A DNA stretch of 64,000 nucleotides, from contig NZ_CP026604.1 in the NCBI RefSeq assembly GCF_003063625.1, forward strand, positions 434,001 to 498,000. Reading direction: 5' to 3'. This document shows positions 15,786 through 24,992 of this stretch, piece by piece. Both the position numbers and the translations under genes were made by a program. This stretch comes from Saccharobesus litoralis. GTDB lineage: Bacteria > Pseudomonadota > Gammaproteobacteria > Enterobacterales > Alteromonadaceae. How positions within the stretch are numbered: the first letter of the stretch is position 1; the number at the start of each line of letters is the position of its first letter. The notes under the pieces are model-generated. The model saw only the letters and a list, made by a program, of their open reading frames with translations, was not told where the DNA came from and searched no databases.

Positions 15786-18401
15786 CTAATGCAATTCTTG
15801 TAAGCTGTCTTTACCCGCTTGTGTTGGCTTAGGGGTTGGCAAGCTAAATGTGCTGAGTTCGGCAGGGCGACCCACGCCATACCCTTGTGCGTAATGGATC
15901 CCCATACTGGACACAGCCTCTAATATTTCTTCAGATTCGACAAATTCGGCAATGGTCTTCATGCCCATGACATTGCTGATTTCATGTATCGAACGGACAA
16001 TTTCCTTATCACGTAAGTTAGAGGTCATTTCTTTAACAAATCCACCATCTATCTTCACATACTCAGCTGGCAGGTTTTGTAAGTAACTATATGAAGAAAA
16101 GCCTTTACCAAAATCGTCAAGAGCAAACACAAAACCGTGCTCTTTGAGTTGTTCGATTAACCCCGCTGCCGTACTTAAATTCGACACAGCGGCGGTTTCA
16201 GTTATTTCAAAACATATCGCTTGCGGTGGAAAACCAGCGCGATCATGTAAGCTAATAATGTAGCCAATTAAATCTTCATCCGTTAATGATTCGCCAGACA
16301 AATTAATTGAGAAGGTCACGCTATTCCACAGTTCTGGTCGAGCTGACAACCAACGGAAAACATTTTTTATCACCCAGCGGTCAATTTTCGGTGTTAAGCG
16401 AAAACGTTCCGCTGCCGGTAAAAATAAACCCGGCGACAATAAACCTTCTTTTTCGTCATTCATTCTTAATAATATTTCATAATGAATGCGTTCTTTGCTA
16501 TTTACGTCGGTAGCACTAATGGGTTGAAAATATAACTGGAATCTATCATTAACTAAGGCGTCATTAATTCGAGTCGCCCAACGCGGAGCCTGATGATGTG
16601 AATTTAAACTTTCATTACTAATATCAAAAACGCGAATATTATTTTGTCCGGCATTTTTTGCCATATAACAGGCAACATCGGCTTCTCGACGAATTTCTGC
16701 TATTTCTTGGCTAGTCGAGACGATCTGCGTAACACCTAGGCTAGCGCCAATTGAGTAGATTTTCCCACCCCATATAAAGCGGTAATCTTTAATCTGGTCG
16801 ACAATTTTTTCAAACAAAAGCATGGAACTTTCAACGGTCACGTTGTGGAGAATGATCCCAAACTCATCACCACCTATGCGCGCGCACACGTCTGTTTTTC
16901 GAATTTGGGTTTTTATTACAGAACCCACTTCATATAGCAACTGATCACCGGCCGCATGGCCTGCGCTATCGTTAATCAACTTAAAGCGATCCAGATCTAT
17001 CTGACACAATACGTGCGTGCTACCGAGTTGCTTGGCTTCGGCAAAAGCGAGCTGTAGTGCTTCTTCATATTTATGACGATTGAGCAGTTTGGTGACGGCA
17101 TCATAGCTTGCTTGAAAATCTAACTTACGTCGTAAACGTTCAGCCTGAGTCATGTCTCTGAGTACAAGCACTGAACCTATAATTTTTTCATTTTCGTCGC
17201 GTAGCAAGGTTATGTGCTTTTCAATAAATAAAGTATCAATGCCACGGTTTATTTTATGGGTAATTCGACTGAGACTGGTTGAGGTTCCTGCACTAAGCAC
17301 TTCCTGCATAATAGTTTTTAAGTTGTTTGCATCTTCCATTTCTGTAAATGGCAAAACTTCAGCCACATGCAAACCGCGAACTTCATCCAAATTTTTATTC
17401 AACAAGTAACAAGCGGATGAATTCATAAAACTAATGTCGCCATCCAAATCAGTAGTGATCACCGCATCGCCAATAGATTTTAAAATTACCCGATTAAATT
17501 CTTTGGCTGAGAACAAATCTTTAAACATTTTATTTAATGATAATGCCAGATCCCCAATCTCATCTTTGCAATCAACATCTATTGCACTAACAAAACCCTG
17601 TTCGGGTTTGATACTCGTTACCTGATGACTCAGGCTGGCAATGGGTTTAAGAAAATTTTTCTCTAGCGCGTAAAGTAAACCTATCAAAACCGCAACTATG
17701 ACAGCTAATAATAAAAACGCATAGTTATACAAGGCTGAATTGTCTTGTGCGTCTGGCGATAGTAAAGGAGGAAAGTCTAACTCAACGTATCCATTACCTA
17801 AATAGTCTTCAAATACTAAATACTTAGGTGCAGTAGCAATTAAAAAAGAAAATGAACGCCAGTTAGATAAGTTACCTTGCCCACTTACATCGATTGCGTC
17901 TGTGAAGCGTGCGGTAAAATGAACTTTTGTTTGTTGGTACCAAGCGTCGTCAATAAACGTCGCATATAAATAAAACTGATTATTACCCAGTGGTTGAATA
18001 GTTGTTAACGCCGGCGTATTGGCAATTTGCGAAACACCAAACGATACATTAATCGATTTACTGTTGATCCAGTTTTGTAATTTGTCTTTGCTGACTGTGA
18101 TTTGGCTATCACTGGAGGCAAGAATGGCGCCTTGATTATCGAAAACAATCCCGATATCAGACAGCTTGCTAGATAACATGACTGGCGATTGATAGCGATT
18201 ATATAACTCAGCGTTTGCTTTCGCTGCATTAATAAAATATTCGACCAAAAGCTCAGAAGCGGTCTGATTAGACGCTACTGCTCGACTTTGTTGTTCGGTC
18301 TGCCATTGTCCCAATGTATGTTTAGTTGCCAATACGAAGGCAACGACGACAACAATCATCGCAACAGCGGCAAAGATTAAAAACCTTTGCGTTAATTTCA
18401 T
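15786..18401 (-). CDS. Membrane GGDEF-EAL c-di-GMP signalling protein with PAS and HAMP
   Basis: An 871-residue inner-membrane protein. In order: TM1 (about 6-27), periplasmic sensor region, TM2 (about 227-247), HAMP (LKPIASLSHQVTSI), PAS (VITTDLDGDISFMNSSA, with RDMTQAER linker), GGDEF domain with intact GGDEF in CARIGGDEFGIIL and an RKTD inhibitory-site motif, then EAL domain with YEILLR, INLSGESL, CFEITETA, LDDFGKGFSSYSYL and YVKIDGGFV. Both catalytic sites look intact, so it could make or degrade c-di-GMP. A short C-terminal tail follows. It stands alone, divergent from glnK. Confidence 0.92.
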   Translation of the reverse strand: MKLTQRFLIFAAVAMIVVVVAFVLATKHTLGQWQTEQQSRAVASNQTASELLVEYFINAAKANAELYNRYQSPVMLSSKLSDIGIVFDNQGAILASSDSQITVSKDKLQNWINSKSINVSFGVSQIANTPALTTIQPLGNNQFYLYATFIDDAWYQQTKVHFTARFTDAIDVSGQGNLSNWRSFSFLIATAPKYLVFEDYLGNGYVELDFPPLLSPDAQDNSALYNYAFLLLAVIVAVLIGLLYALEKNFLKPIASLSHQVTSIKPEQGFVSAIDVDCKDEIGDLALSLNKMFKDLFSAKEFNRVILKSIGDAVITTDLDGDISFMNSSACYLLNKNLDEVRGLHVAEVLPFTEMEDANNLKTIMQEVLSAGTSTSLSRITHKINRGIDTLFIEKHITLLRDENEKIIGSVLVLRDMTQAERLRRKLDFQASYDAVTKLLNRHKYEEALQLAFAEAKQLGSTHVLCQIDLDRFKLINDSAGHAAGDQLLYEVGSVIKTQIRKTDVCARIGGDEFGIILHNVTVESSMLLFEKIVDQIKDYRFIWGGKIYSIGASLGVTQIVSTSQEIAEIRREADVACYMAKNAGQNNIRVFDISNESLNSHHQAPRWATRINDALVNDRFQLYFQPISATDVNSKERIHYEILLRMNDEKEGLLSPGLFLPAAERFRLTPKIDRWVIKNVFRWLSARPELWNSVTFSINLSGESLTDEDLIGYIISLHDRAGFPPQAICFEITETAAVSNLSTAAGLIEQLKEHGFVFALDDFGKGFSSYSYLQNLPAEYVKIDGGFVKEMTSNLRDKEIVRSIHEISNVMGMKTIAEFVESEEILEAVSSMGIHYAQGYGVGRPAELSTFSLPTPKPTQAGKDSLQELH

Positions 18402-18716
18402 TGTATTAGCTAACCCACTACCCTAAATAACTCTCGTTAGTGTTTCTATTTATTATTAATGTAAGAGTATATTGGTTAGTCATTAACCGTTAAAACCGAC
18501 CCATAGTCAAGTAAATTTTATACCTCTTGACTGGCTAAACGCACCAATTAGCAACCTTTAAACGCACTCAAACAATGCAAATATTTAACATGCGTGAAAC
18601 AATTGCATTATCGTTGTGATAAAATACCTTGCGCACCTGAAGTTATTGAATTTTCCATCCCAAGATGGTGCACTCGTATCCATAAATACAAATGACATAA
18701 ACAAAGAGGTTAAGTC
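18402..18716. other. Intergenic region between GGDEF-EAL gene and glnK
   Basis: 315 bases holding the promoters of two divergent genes. The inverted half-sites GCGCACC (about 18632) and TGGTGCAC (about 18666) resemble NtrC arms but are too far apart for a standard site, and no convincing sigma-54 box was found. An AGAGG ribosome-binding site precedes glnK. Confidence 0.5.
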
Positions 18717-19055
18717 ATGAAGTTAGTTACTGCGATAATAAAACCGCACAAACTGGACGACGTTAGGGAGGCGTTGTCTGCAATTGAAGTAAAAGGAATA
18801 ACAGCAACAGAAGTAAAAGGCTTTGGTCGTCAACGCGGACACGTAGAGCTATACCGTGGTGCTGAATACAGTATAGATTTTGTGCCCAAAACAAAATTAG
18901 AAATTGCTGTTACAAACGAGCGAGTCGATGAGGTCATTGATGTAGTCATGAAAGCGGCCAATACCAGCACCATAGGTGATGGTAAAGTTTTCGTCACCAA
19001 TTTAGAGCAAGCTTTCCGCATTCGTACCGGTGAAGCTGGCGAAGAAGCACTATAA
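18717..19055 (+). CDS. glnK: PII nitrogen regulatory protein GlnK
   Basis: A 112-residue trimeric PII signal protein that senses 2-oxoglutarate and ATP/ADP and blocks the ammonium channel when nitrogen is plentiful. The family signatures are complete: MKLVTAIIKPHKLDDVREAL at the start, the T-loop GAEYSIDFVPK with the uridylylated Tyr51, and TIGDGKVFV. Assigned GlnK rather than GlnB because amtB begins 16 bases after its stop, the classical glnK-amtB pair. Confidence 0.96.
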   Translation: MKLVTAIIKPHKLDDVREALSAIEVKGITATEVKGFGRQRGHVELYRGAEYSIDFVPKTKLEIAVTNERVDEVIDVVMKAANTSTIGDGKVFVTNLEQAFRIRTGEAGEEAL

Positions 19056-19071
19056 GGACGCATGATAAAAT

Positions 19072-20355
19072 ATGAAAAAACTTCTTTTATCTTTGACCTT
19101 ACTTCTACCTAGCATGGCTTTTGCTGACTCATTGGACACTGGCGATACCGCTTGGATCTTAACTGCTAGTGCGCTGGTGTTGTTTATGACATTACCAGGG
19201 CTAGCTTTGTTTTATGGCGGCTTAGTTCGCAGTAAAAACGTTTTATCTGTATTAATGCAATGTTTTGCGATCGCCTGTATGGCTTCGTTGCTTTGGCTTA
19301 TTTTTGGCTATAGTTTGTCGTTTGGTGAGGGCAATGCTTTCATTGGTGACTTGTCAAAAGTTTTCCTACAAGGAGTCGAAAAGGACACATTAGCGGGCAC
19401 CATACCTGAACCCCTATTTTTCGCCTTTCAAATGACATTCGCCATTATTACCCCTGCGTTAATGGTCGGCGGATTTGCAGAACGAATGAAATTCTCTTCT
19501 GTATTATTATTCTCTGCTGCATGGTTAATTTTAGTTTACTTCCCTGTCTGCCACTGGGTTTGGGGTGGCGGCTGGTTAGGCAGCATGGGACTATTAGATT
19601 TTGCTGGTGGTACCGTGGTACATATTACTGCTGGGGTTGGTGCTTTGGTGGCCGCGATTGTAATTAAAAACCGTCATGGCTATCCAAGTGCGAGCATGAT
19701 GCCCCATAATCTAACCATGACATTAACTGGCGCTGGTATGCTTTGGGTTGGCTGGTTTGGTTTTAATGGTGGTTCGGCACTTGCTGCTAATGGCGACGCA
19801 GCCATGGCAATAACCGTGACTCATATATCAGCCGCAGCCGGCTCTTTAGCTTGGATGGTGATGGAGTGGGTTAAACATGGCAAACCCTCGGTACTAGGTA
19901 TAGTAACCGGTATGGTAGCGGGTTTAGGAACAATCACCCCAGCTTCTGGGTTTGTCGGCCCTGCTGGCGCTTTAGTTATTGGCATTAGTGCAGGCATTGT
20001 ATGCTTTTACGCCACCATTTGGATTAAGCAAAAAATCCAAATTGACGATTCGTTAGATGTGTTTCCGGTGCATGGTGTCGGTGGTATTTTAGGTACCCTA
20101 CTGGCTGGTATATTTTGCTCGCCTAATTTAGGTATATTTAGTGGCTATGGTTTTGCTGATGGTATTGACTCAATTGGATCACAGCTTGGTGTACAAGCCA
20201 TTGGTGTAGTCGCTACTGGCCTATATACCGCTGTCGTTAGCTATATTCTGTTGTTAGTTGTCGGTAAATTAACCAAAGGTATTCGTGTTGAACATGAAGA
20301 TGAAATCCAAGGTTTGGATATAGTCAGTCATGATGAACGAGGTTATAACTTATAG
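19072..20355 (+). CDS. amtB: Ammonium transporter AmtB
   Basis: A 427-residue ammonium channel with a cleavable signal peptide (ends near SMAFA), a periplasmic N-terminus and eleven membrane segments. Typical features are the gate region FYGGLVRSKNVLS, FAFQMTFAIITPALMVGGFAERM, and the twin-histidine region NLTMTLTGAGMLWVGWFGFNGG and DVFPVHGVGGILGT. The cytoplasmic tail GIRVEHEDEIQGLDIVSHDE is where GlnK docks. Cotranscribed with glnK, and ends at a strong hairpin. Confidence 0.96.
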   Translation: MKKLLLSLTLLLPSMAFADSLDTGDTAWILTASALVLFMTLPGLALFYGGLVRSKNVLSVLMQCFAIACMASLLWLIFGYSLSFGEGNAFIGDLSKVFLQGVEKDTLAGTIPEPLFFAFQMTFAIITPALMVGGFAERMKFSSVLLFSAAWLILVYFPVCHWVWGGGWLGSMGLLDFAGGTVVHITAGVGALVAAIVIKNRHGYPSASMMPHNLTMTLTGAGMLWVGWFGFNGGSALAANGDAAMAITVTHISAAAGSLAWMVMEWVKHGKPSVLGIVTGMVAGLGTITPASGFVGPAGALVIGISAGIVCFYATIWIKQKIQIDDSLDVFPVHGVGGILGTLLAGIFCSPNLGIFSGYGFADGIDSIGSQLGVQAIGVVATGLYTAVVSYILLLVVGKLTKGIRVEHEDEIQGLDIVSHDERGYNL

Positions 20356-20370
20356 ATAGACAGCTTTGAT

Positions 20371-20407
20371 GTTTAAGGTTGGTGAGTCAAACCAACCTTA
20401 AACTTTT
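20371..20407 (+). terminator. amtB terminator overlapping the trmO stop
   Basis: 13-bp stem GTTTAAGGTTGGT/ACCAACCTTAAAC with a 7-base loop followed by TTTT. The distal arm covers the last codon and stop of the convergent trmO gene (stop at 20398-20400). Confidence 0.75.
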
Positions 20408-21138
20408 GCTACATTGACAATTTGACTAACTTGTATTGCAGCCGTGGTCTGGTTTTGCTCTGAAAATAGCACGTTAAATTTCACGTCATAATCGAGCAGC
20501 AACACGGAATAGGTTTTATCGTCGACTTTATGCTTTTTATAAGCAGGGCGAGGGTCTTGGCTCAAGACTTGTTTAATCAATTCAAATTCATAATCAAAAT
20601 CACGACTAAAACGCCGTAAAAAGTCCAACGCCAATGGCGTAAAGGTTACATTGTTTATCTGTTCTGGTTTGCCATTCACAAAGCCTGCTGCTGTATTCTG
20701 TATGCTGTCCACATACTCAACATAGGGTTTGATATCCAGAATTGGCGTACCATCCACTAAATCTAATCCTTGAATATGTAAACTAATTTGCTCTTTGCCA
20801 ATATCGACACTTTTAAGCTCTACTACGGATAAACCAATGGGATTTGGCCTAAAAGGTGATCGGCTAGCAAACACGCCGATTTTGTCATTTCCACCTAATC
20901 GTGGCGGACGCACACTAGCTTGCCATTTGTTATCAGGTACTTGGTCAAATACAAATTGCAACCAAATATGGCTAAACCCTGACAATCCTTTAACCGCATT
21001 AGGATCACTATACTCAGAATATAATTGAATAATACCCTTAGCTTGCTTGACTAAATTAGGTTGGCGAGGAACAGCAAATTTTTCCTTATATGGCGAGCAC
21101 ACTACGCCAATCGGTCTAAAATGGAATTCGTTTTTCAT
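20398..21138 (-). CDS. trmO: tRNA (N6-threonylcarbamoyladenosine37-N6)-methyltransferase TrmO
   Basis: SAM-dependent methyltransferase of the TsaA/YaeB family that methylates t6A37 in some tRNAs. The start at 21138 (246 aa) is preferred to the ATG at 21168 because FRPIGVVCSPYKEKF then sits at the usual N-terminal position. Family motifs are clear: GVVCSPYKEKFAVPRQP, GFSHIWLQFVFDQ, GVFASRSPFRPNPIGLS and DGTPILDIKPYV. Convergent with amtB, and divergent from the small coiled-coil gene 55 bases away. Confidence 0.93.
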   Translation of the reverse strand: MKNEFHFRPIGVVCSPYKEKFAVPRQPNLVKQAKGIIQLYSEYSDPNAVKGLSGFSHIWLQFVFDQVPDNKWQASVRPPRLGGNDKIGVFASRSPFRPNPIGLSVVELKSVDIGKEQISLHIQGLDLVDGTPILDIKPYVEYVDSIQNTAAGFVNGKPEQINNVTFTPLALDFLRRFSRDFDYEFELIKQVLSQDPRPAYKKHKVDDKTYSVLLLDYDVKFNVLFSEQNQTTAAIQVSQIVNVAKV

Positions 21139-21193
21139 TACAAAATTAAATGGTAAAATAGCTAGCAATAAAACACAGCAACAAGGTTATCTC

Positions 21194-21520
21194 GTGCAAT
21201 CTCAAGTTCAACTTGCCATCGTTCAACAGCATAAAACAGGAAAAATGGTTTCTGTCGCCACGATTAAAAACAAAGTAGCGAGTCAAATCCCCTTACCTTT
21301 TATTACTAAAGAAGTTAGTTTATACAAAACTAACCCTAGCGCTTATGTAGAGCAACATAACCACCTTGTGGGACAAGCTGCCCCCTCACAGCCTATTGAA
21401 AATAAAACTAATGAAACAAATAACCAAGAGCAAAAAATATCAGCGCTAGAGCAACGCGTTGCCCAACTAGAACAAACGGTAGCCAGTTTAGTCGAAAAGC
21501 TAGCGGCCACAGACAAATAA
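21194..21520 (+). CDS. Small protein with C-terminal coiled coil (108 aa)
   Basis: I favour the GTG at 21194 (AAGG ribosome-binding site) over an in-frame upstream start, which would overlap trmO. The first half (QVQLAIVQQHKTGKMVSVATIKNKV) looks like a small winged-helix or KfrA-like DNA-binding unit, but this is weak. A polar Asn/Thr-rich linker follows, then a clear heptad coiled coil (ISALEQRVAQLEQTVASLVEKL). No signal peptide. It is convergent with syd, stops 7 bases apart. Function unknown. Confidence 0.6.
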   Translation: MQSQVQLAIVQQHKTGKMVSVATIKNKVASQIPLPFITKEVSLYKTNPSAYVEQHNHLVGQAAPSQPIENKTNETNNQEQKISALEQRVAQLEQTVASLVEKLAATDK

Positions 21521-21527
21521 CCTAAGG

Positions 21528-22103
21528 TTAATCTTGCTCCATAACAGGGGTTAGTTGAGCTAAAAATGTACCGAGATCAGGCGCTAGTACTCGGCTCGGT
21601 TCCTTACCTACCGGTTCTAATACCACTTCACCCGTTTCGTTCAATATCGAAATAATCAACATATCATCATCGGTGACCGCAATAAAACTGCTTGGCCGTT
21701 GTTTTAATTTTCGTTTCATTAAATGATGAGCTATCAGGTTTTCTTGTAATCGCTCAAAGTCTTCTTCATTCCATGGCTGAATAATTTCAAGCCAATTGCC
21801 ATCAAATTGCGCCGACAAATTTCCACTAAATTGACGGCAAAACAACTCGACAACTGAAGGGTGTAAGTCAAATTCCAATGCTTGATTGATATTATTTAAA
21901 TCAATCGTGCTTGAGCGAGCTACCGGTTGCCAGCTAATTAACTCGCCATCTTTCGCTTGCCCGACTTCACATGGGCTCGGATAATCACAGTCATGTTCTA
22001 TCTGGGGTAAGCAGCCTTGCGACGCACGCCAATTATCTGTCCATATTTGACTAAACTGTTCAATATTAATTTTCTTCATGTTATTTGCACTAGATTCAGA
22101 CAT
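21528..22103 (-). CDS. syd: SecY-interacting protein Syd
   Basis: A 191-residue cytoplasmic protein that binds SecY and may proofread translocon assembly. Recognised by the Syd pattern: CDYPSPCEVG, the WQPV stretch, LEFDLHPSVVELFCRQFSGNLSA, and the C-terminal VLEPVGKEPSRVLAPDLGTFLAQL. ATGs at 22103 and 22079 are both possible starts; the second (MKKINIEQFSQIW) would fit the family length better. Divergent from queF, the same neighbour as in E. coli. Confidence 0.9.
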   Translation of the reverse strand: MSESSANNMKKINIEQFSQIWTDNWRASQGCLPQIEHDCDYPSPCEVGQAKDGELISWQPVARSSTIDLNNINQALEFDLHPSVVELFCRQFSGNLSAQFDGNWLEIIQPWNEEDFERLQENLIAHHLMKRKLKQRPSSFIAVTDDDMLIISILNETGEVVLEPVGKEPSRVLAPDLGTFLAQLTPVMEQD

Positions 22104-22156
22104 ATCAATTTATTTTTACTAGAATAGACGGCTTTGTTAGCCGCGTATTAAGCACC

Positions 22157-23011
22157 ATGCCAAAGAACAACACAAGTCATTTACTCGATCAGCTTACTTT
22201 AGGTAAAAACACCGAATATAAATCAAGCTATGATCCTAGCCTACTCGACACGGTTCCGCGTAGTCTAACTCGACAAACCTTGGGGATCGACGAACAACAC
22301 CTGCCTTTTGTCGGTGTCGATATTTGGACCGGGTATGAAGTCTCTTGGTTAAATAATAAAGGTAAGCCTCAAGTTGCCATTGCCGAGTTCAATTTTCAAT
22401 TTGACTCAGATGTTTTAGTTGAATCCAAGTCATTCAAACTATATTTAAATAGTTTTAATCAATCTCGCTTTGAAAATTGGCAACAAGTACAAAGTGTAAT
22501 GACACAAGACCTAACACAGGCCTCTGGCAAACCCGTGCAAGTTAGCTTATTTAGCCTTGATGATTATACCAATAAAGGTTTATGCCGCCCCGCGCAAAAT
22601 CACAGTGTTAATCTTGATCAGTTAGATATCGACATTGATATTTATGACTATGAACCCAACTTATTAAAACCGCTGGATAAACCGTTAAACGTTAGCGAAA
22701 CACTCGTTAGTCATCTACTCAAATCTAACTGTTTAGTTACCGGACAACCCGATTGGGCAAGTGTCGTCATCGAATATTCAGGCCAAGCACTCGATCACGA
22801 GAGTGTATTAAAATATTTGATTAGCTTTCGAGGCCACAATGAGTTTCATGAACACTGTGTTGAACGAATTTATGTCGATATTAATAATTTAATTAAACCC
22901 GAGCGTTTAATGGTTTATGCTAGATATACCCGTCGAGGGGGTCTTGATATTAACCCTTTACGAAGTTCGACTAAAATTAACGCCCCTTTTGAGCGCTTAG
23001 TTAGGCAGTAA
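22157..23011 (+). CDS. queF: NADPH-dependent 7-cyano-7-deazaguanine reductase QueF
   Basis: A 284-residue enzyme reducing preQ0 to preQ1 in queuosine synthesis. It has the long (E. coli-type) two-domain form. The catalytic Cys lies in LLKSNCLVTGQPDWASV, and the QueF motif and substrate-binding stretch FRGHNEFHEHCVERIYVDI are present, as is ARYTRRGGLDINP at the C-terminus. Divergent from syd by about 50 bases, as in many gammaproteobacteria. Confidence 0.95.
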   Translation: MPKNNTSHLLDQLTLGKNTEYKSSYDPSLLDTVPRSLTRQTLGIDEQHLPFVGVDIWTGYEVSWLNNKGKPQVAIAEFNFQFDSDVLVESKSFKLYLNSFNQSRFENWQQVQSVMTQDLTQASGKPVQVSLFSLDDYTNKGLCRPAQNHSVNLDQLDIDIDIYDYEPNLLKPLDKPLNVSETLVSHLLKSNCLVTGQPDWASVVIEYSGQALDHESVLKYLISFRGHNEFHEHCVERIYVDINNLIKPERLMVYARYTRRGGLDINPLRSSTKINAPFERLVRQ

Positions 23012-23160
23012 AAATAATAAAATATCAAAATTAGGATTTATCACCTAAAATAACATACGCAAATCTGTAATATCCGTAGCCATTGCAGGGTATTGTGTGT
23101 TAGTGTGCAGCTGAATTAATTTCAATTAAATTAGATACAGCGTCAAGGAATCTAGTTTAC

Positions 23161-24756
23161 GTGTCCGAACAAATCGAGTTACTTAAAAAGAAAGTTCTTA
23201 AGAGCCAAAAAGCGAACAAACTTCTCGAACGCAGTTACAAGGCGCAATTTGAAACGCTGACCCAACTAATCAGCCGCCTGTCACAAGTATGCAAGGGAAT
23301 TGACATAGAGTTAGATAATAAACTAGCTCAGTTACGTGCGCTTATTGCCCAAGGAAAAGATTTTGAAAATGTCGAATCTTTTATCCAAGAGCTACTTGGT
23401 ATATTAAGCCAACATAGCAAAAAAGTTAGTCAAGATATGACGTCAACTAAATCATCGATTGTTGACGCCACTAAAAATTTGCAAAAAGTAAAAGGTCTAC
23501 CCAAAGATCTCAAACGCGAATTAGAAGAACTAATTGAAGAAACCACTAGCGATACCGATTCTATACTGCACTTTATCCCGCAGATCGATCGTCTTGTTAG
23601 GTTGTACAATAAATCGTTAGAATTAGCTAAACTCGATGCGATCCCAACCGGTGGTTTGCTTAATGCATTTGCCAATGGCAACGGGGTAAAAGAAGTTGAG
23701 ACAATCGATGTTGTAGAATTGCAAAAAACCATCAGTAATGAATTACTGAATATATTGAGTAATTTGGCGTTTTCAGGTGACTCATCCAACCGCATAGAAA
23801 AAATACGCGACGATTTAACTAAGCCGATTACTCCCAAAACCTTAGTTGATTGTTGTGTCGAAGTGATCCGCATTATTGTGGGTAACATCACCGAAGAAAG
23901 GCAATCTGCGCAAAACTTTTTACTGACATTAAACGAAGCGCTGACCTCGGTACACGATGCAGTATCTAATTCCCTCAGTGGCGCAAAGAAAACCACTAGT
24001 AATAAAAAGCAGCTGAATGACAAGTTAAAACATAACTTAGAGTTAATTAGCCAAGACGTATCTGCTGCTACCAACTTAGATTCACTCAAAGTTAAAGTCA
24101 CAGAGCGCATTGGCGATATAGCCGAAGCGCTTGCTCAGAAAGAGAGCATTGAACAAGAAGAGCAAACGCTATTATTGACTAACTTAAGTCAGATGCAATC
24201 CAAGCTATCTGAATTAGAAAGTGAAGCTGAAACCTATAAAACAAAATTATCGGAACAAAGATTCAAGTCGTTACAAGATGCCTTAACCAAGTTGCCTAAT
24301 CGAGCTGCATTTGATGAAAGGTTAGATATCGAATTCACCCGTTGGCAACGATACAACCATAATTTATGTTTAGCCGTTATTGATATTGATCACTTTAAAT
24401 CGATCAATGATAACTTCGGCCACTCTGCTGGCGATAGAACCTTACAAGTTATTGCGATGGCGTTGCGTAAATTTTTACGCCAAACAGACTTTATTGCCCG
24501 CTTTGGTGGAGAAGAATTTGTCGTATTGTTCCCTGAATCGAAACTCAATGACATTATCCCTAAATTGGAATCTATCAGAGAACAGATAAAACGTATTCCA
24601 TTTAAGTTTAAGGATAAAAACTTAAATGCCACCATTTCAATAGGTGCAACCCAGTTTAAAAAAGGTGACACGCCATTGGGTGCTTTCGACAGAGCTGACG
24701 AAGCTTTGTACAAAGCTAAACGAACCGGTCGCGATAAAGTCGTCACCACTGGGTAA
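23161..24756 (+). CDS. Diguanylate cyclase with long helical N-terminus
   Basis: A 531-residue cytoplasmic protein. Residues 1-350 are helical and coiled-coil rich with no membrane segment, and start MSEQIELLKKKVLKSQKANK. A GGDEF domain follows from about 368 (DALTKLPNRAAFDERL), with the active-site RFGGEEFVVLFPE and the RQTD inhibitory site just before it. It is expected to make c-di-GMP under control of the N-terminal region, whose signal is unknown. The start is GTG. It sits between queF and ppnN, which are otherwise commonly adjacent. A strong terminator follows. Confidence 0.9.
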   Translation: MSEQIELLKKKVLKSQKANKLLERSYKAQFETLTQLISRLSQVCKGIDIELDNKLAQLRALIAQGKDFENVESFIQELLGILSQHSKKVSQDMTSTKSSIVDATKNLQKVKGLPKDLKRELEELIEETTSDTDSILHFIPQIDRLVRLYNKSLELAKLDAIPTGGLLNAFANGNGVKEVETIDVVELQKTISNELLNILSNLAFSGDSSNRIEKIRDDLTKPITPKTLVDCCVEVIRIIVGNITEERQSAQNFLLTLNEALTSVHDAVSNSLSGAKKTTSNKKQLNDKLKHNLELISQDVSAATNLDSLKVKVTERIGDIAEALAQKESIEQEEQTLLLTNLSQMQSKLSELESEAETYKTKLSEQRFKSLQDALTKLPNRAAFDERLDIEFTRWQRYNHNLCLAVIDIDHFKSINDNFGHSAGDRTLQVIAMALRKFLRQTDFIARFGGEEFVVLFPESKLNDIIPKLESIREQIKRIPFKFKDKNLNATISIGATQFKKGDTPLGAFDRADEALYKAKRTGRDKVVTTG

Positions 24757-24775
24757 AATGACTCATTAGTGATAT

Positions 24776-24804
24776 AAAAAGGTTGTCTTATACAACCTTT
24801 TTTT
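24776..24804 (+). terminator. Intrinsic terminator of the diguanylate cyclase gene
   Basis: 11-bp stem AAAAAGGTTGT/ACAACCTTTTT, loop CTTAT, followed by further T's. Twenty bases after the stop. Confidence 0.88.
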
Positions 24805-24992
24805 CGTTATGCTTTGTTAAATTTGGCTCAATTTTCAATACCTCTATCAATAACTCTATCAATACTTTCGATTGTTAAATTTACATTAATTCAACAACTT
24901 ATTGCCTTCTCGCTACACTTTGTTTAAAAACTTCGGCTATAGTTATAACTAAGGCTAATAATGCCTACTGTCTTATTTCAAAGAGGAAATCT

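Noticed and set aside
18632-18673. GCGCACC and TGGTGCAC inverted half-sites before glnK, resembling NtrC arms
   Set aside because: About 27 bases separate them; a standard NtrC site has about 5. No sigma-54 promoter was found beside them.
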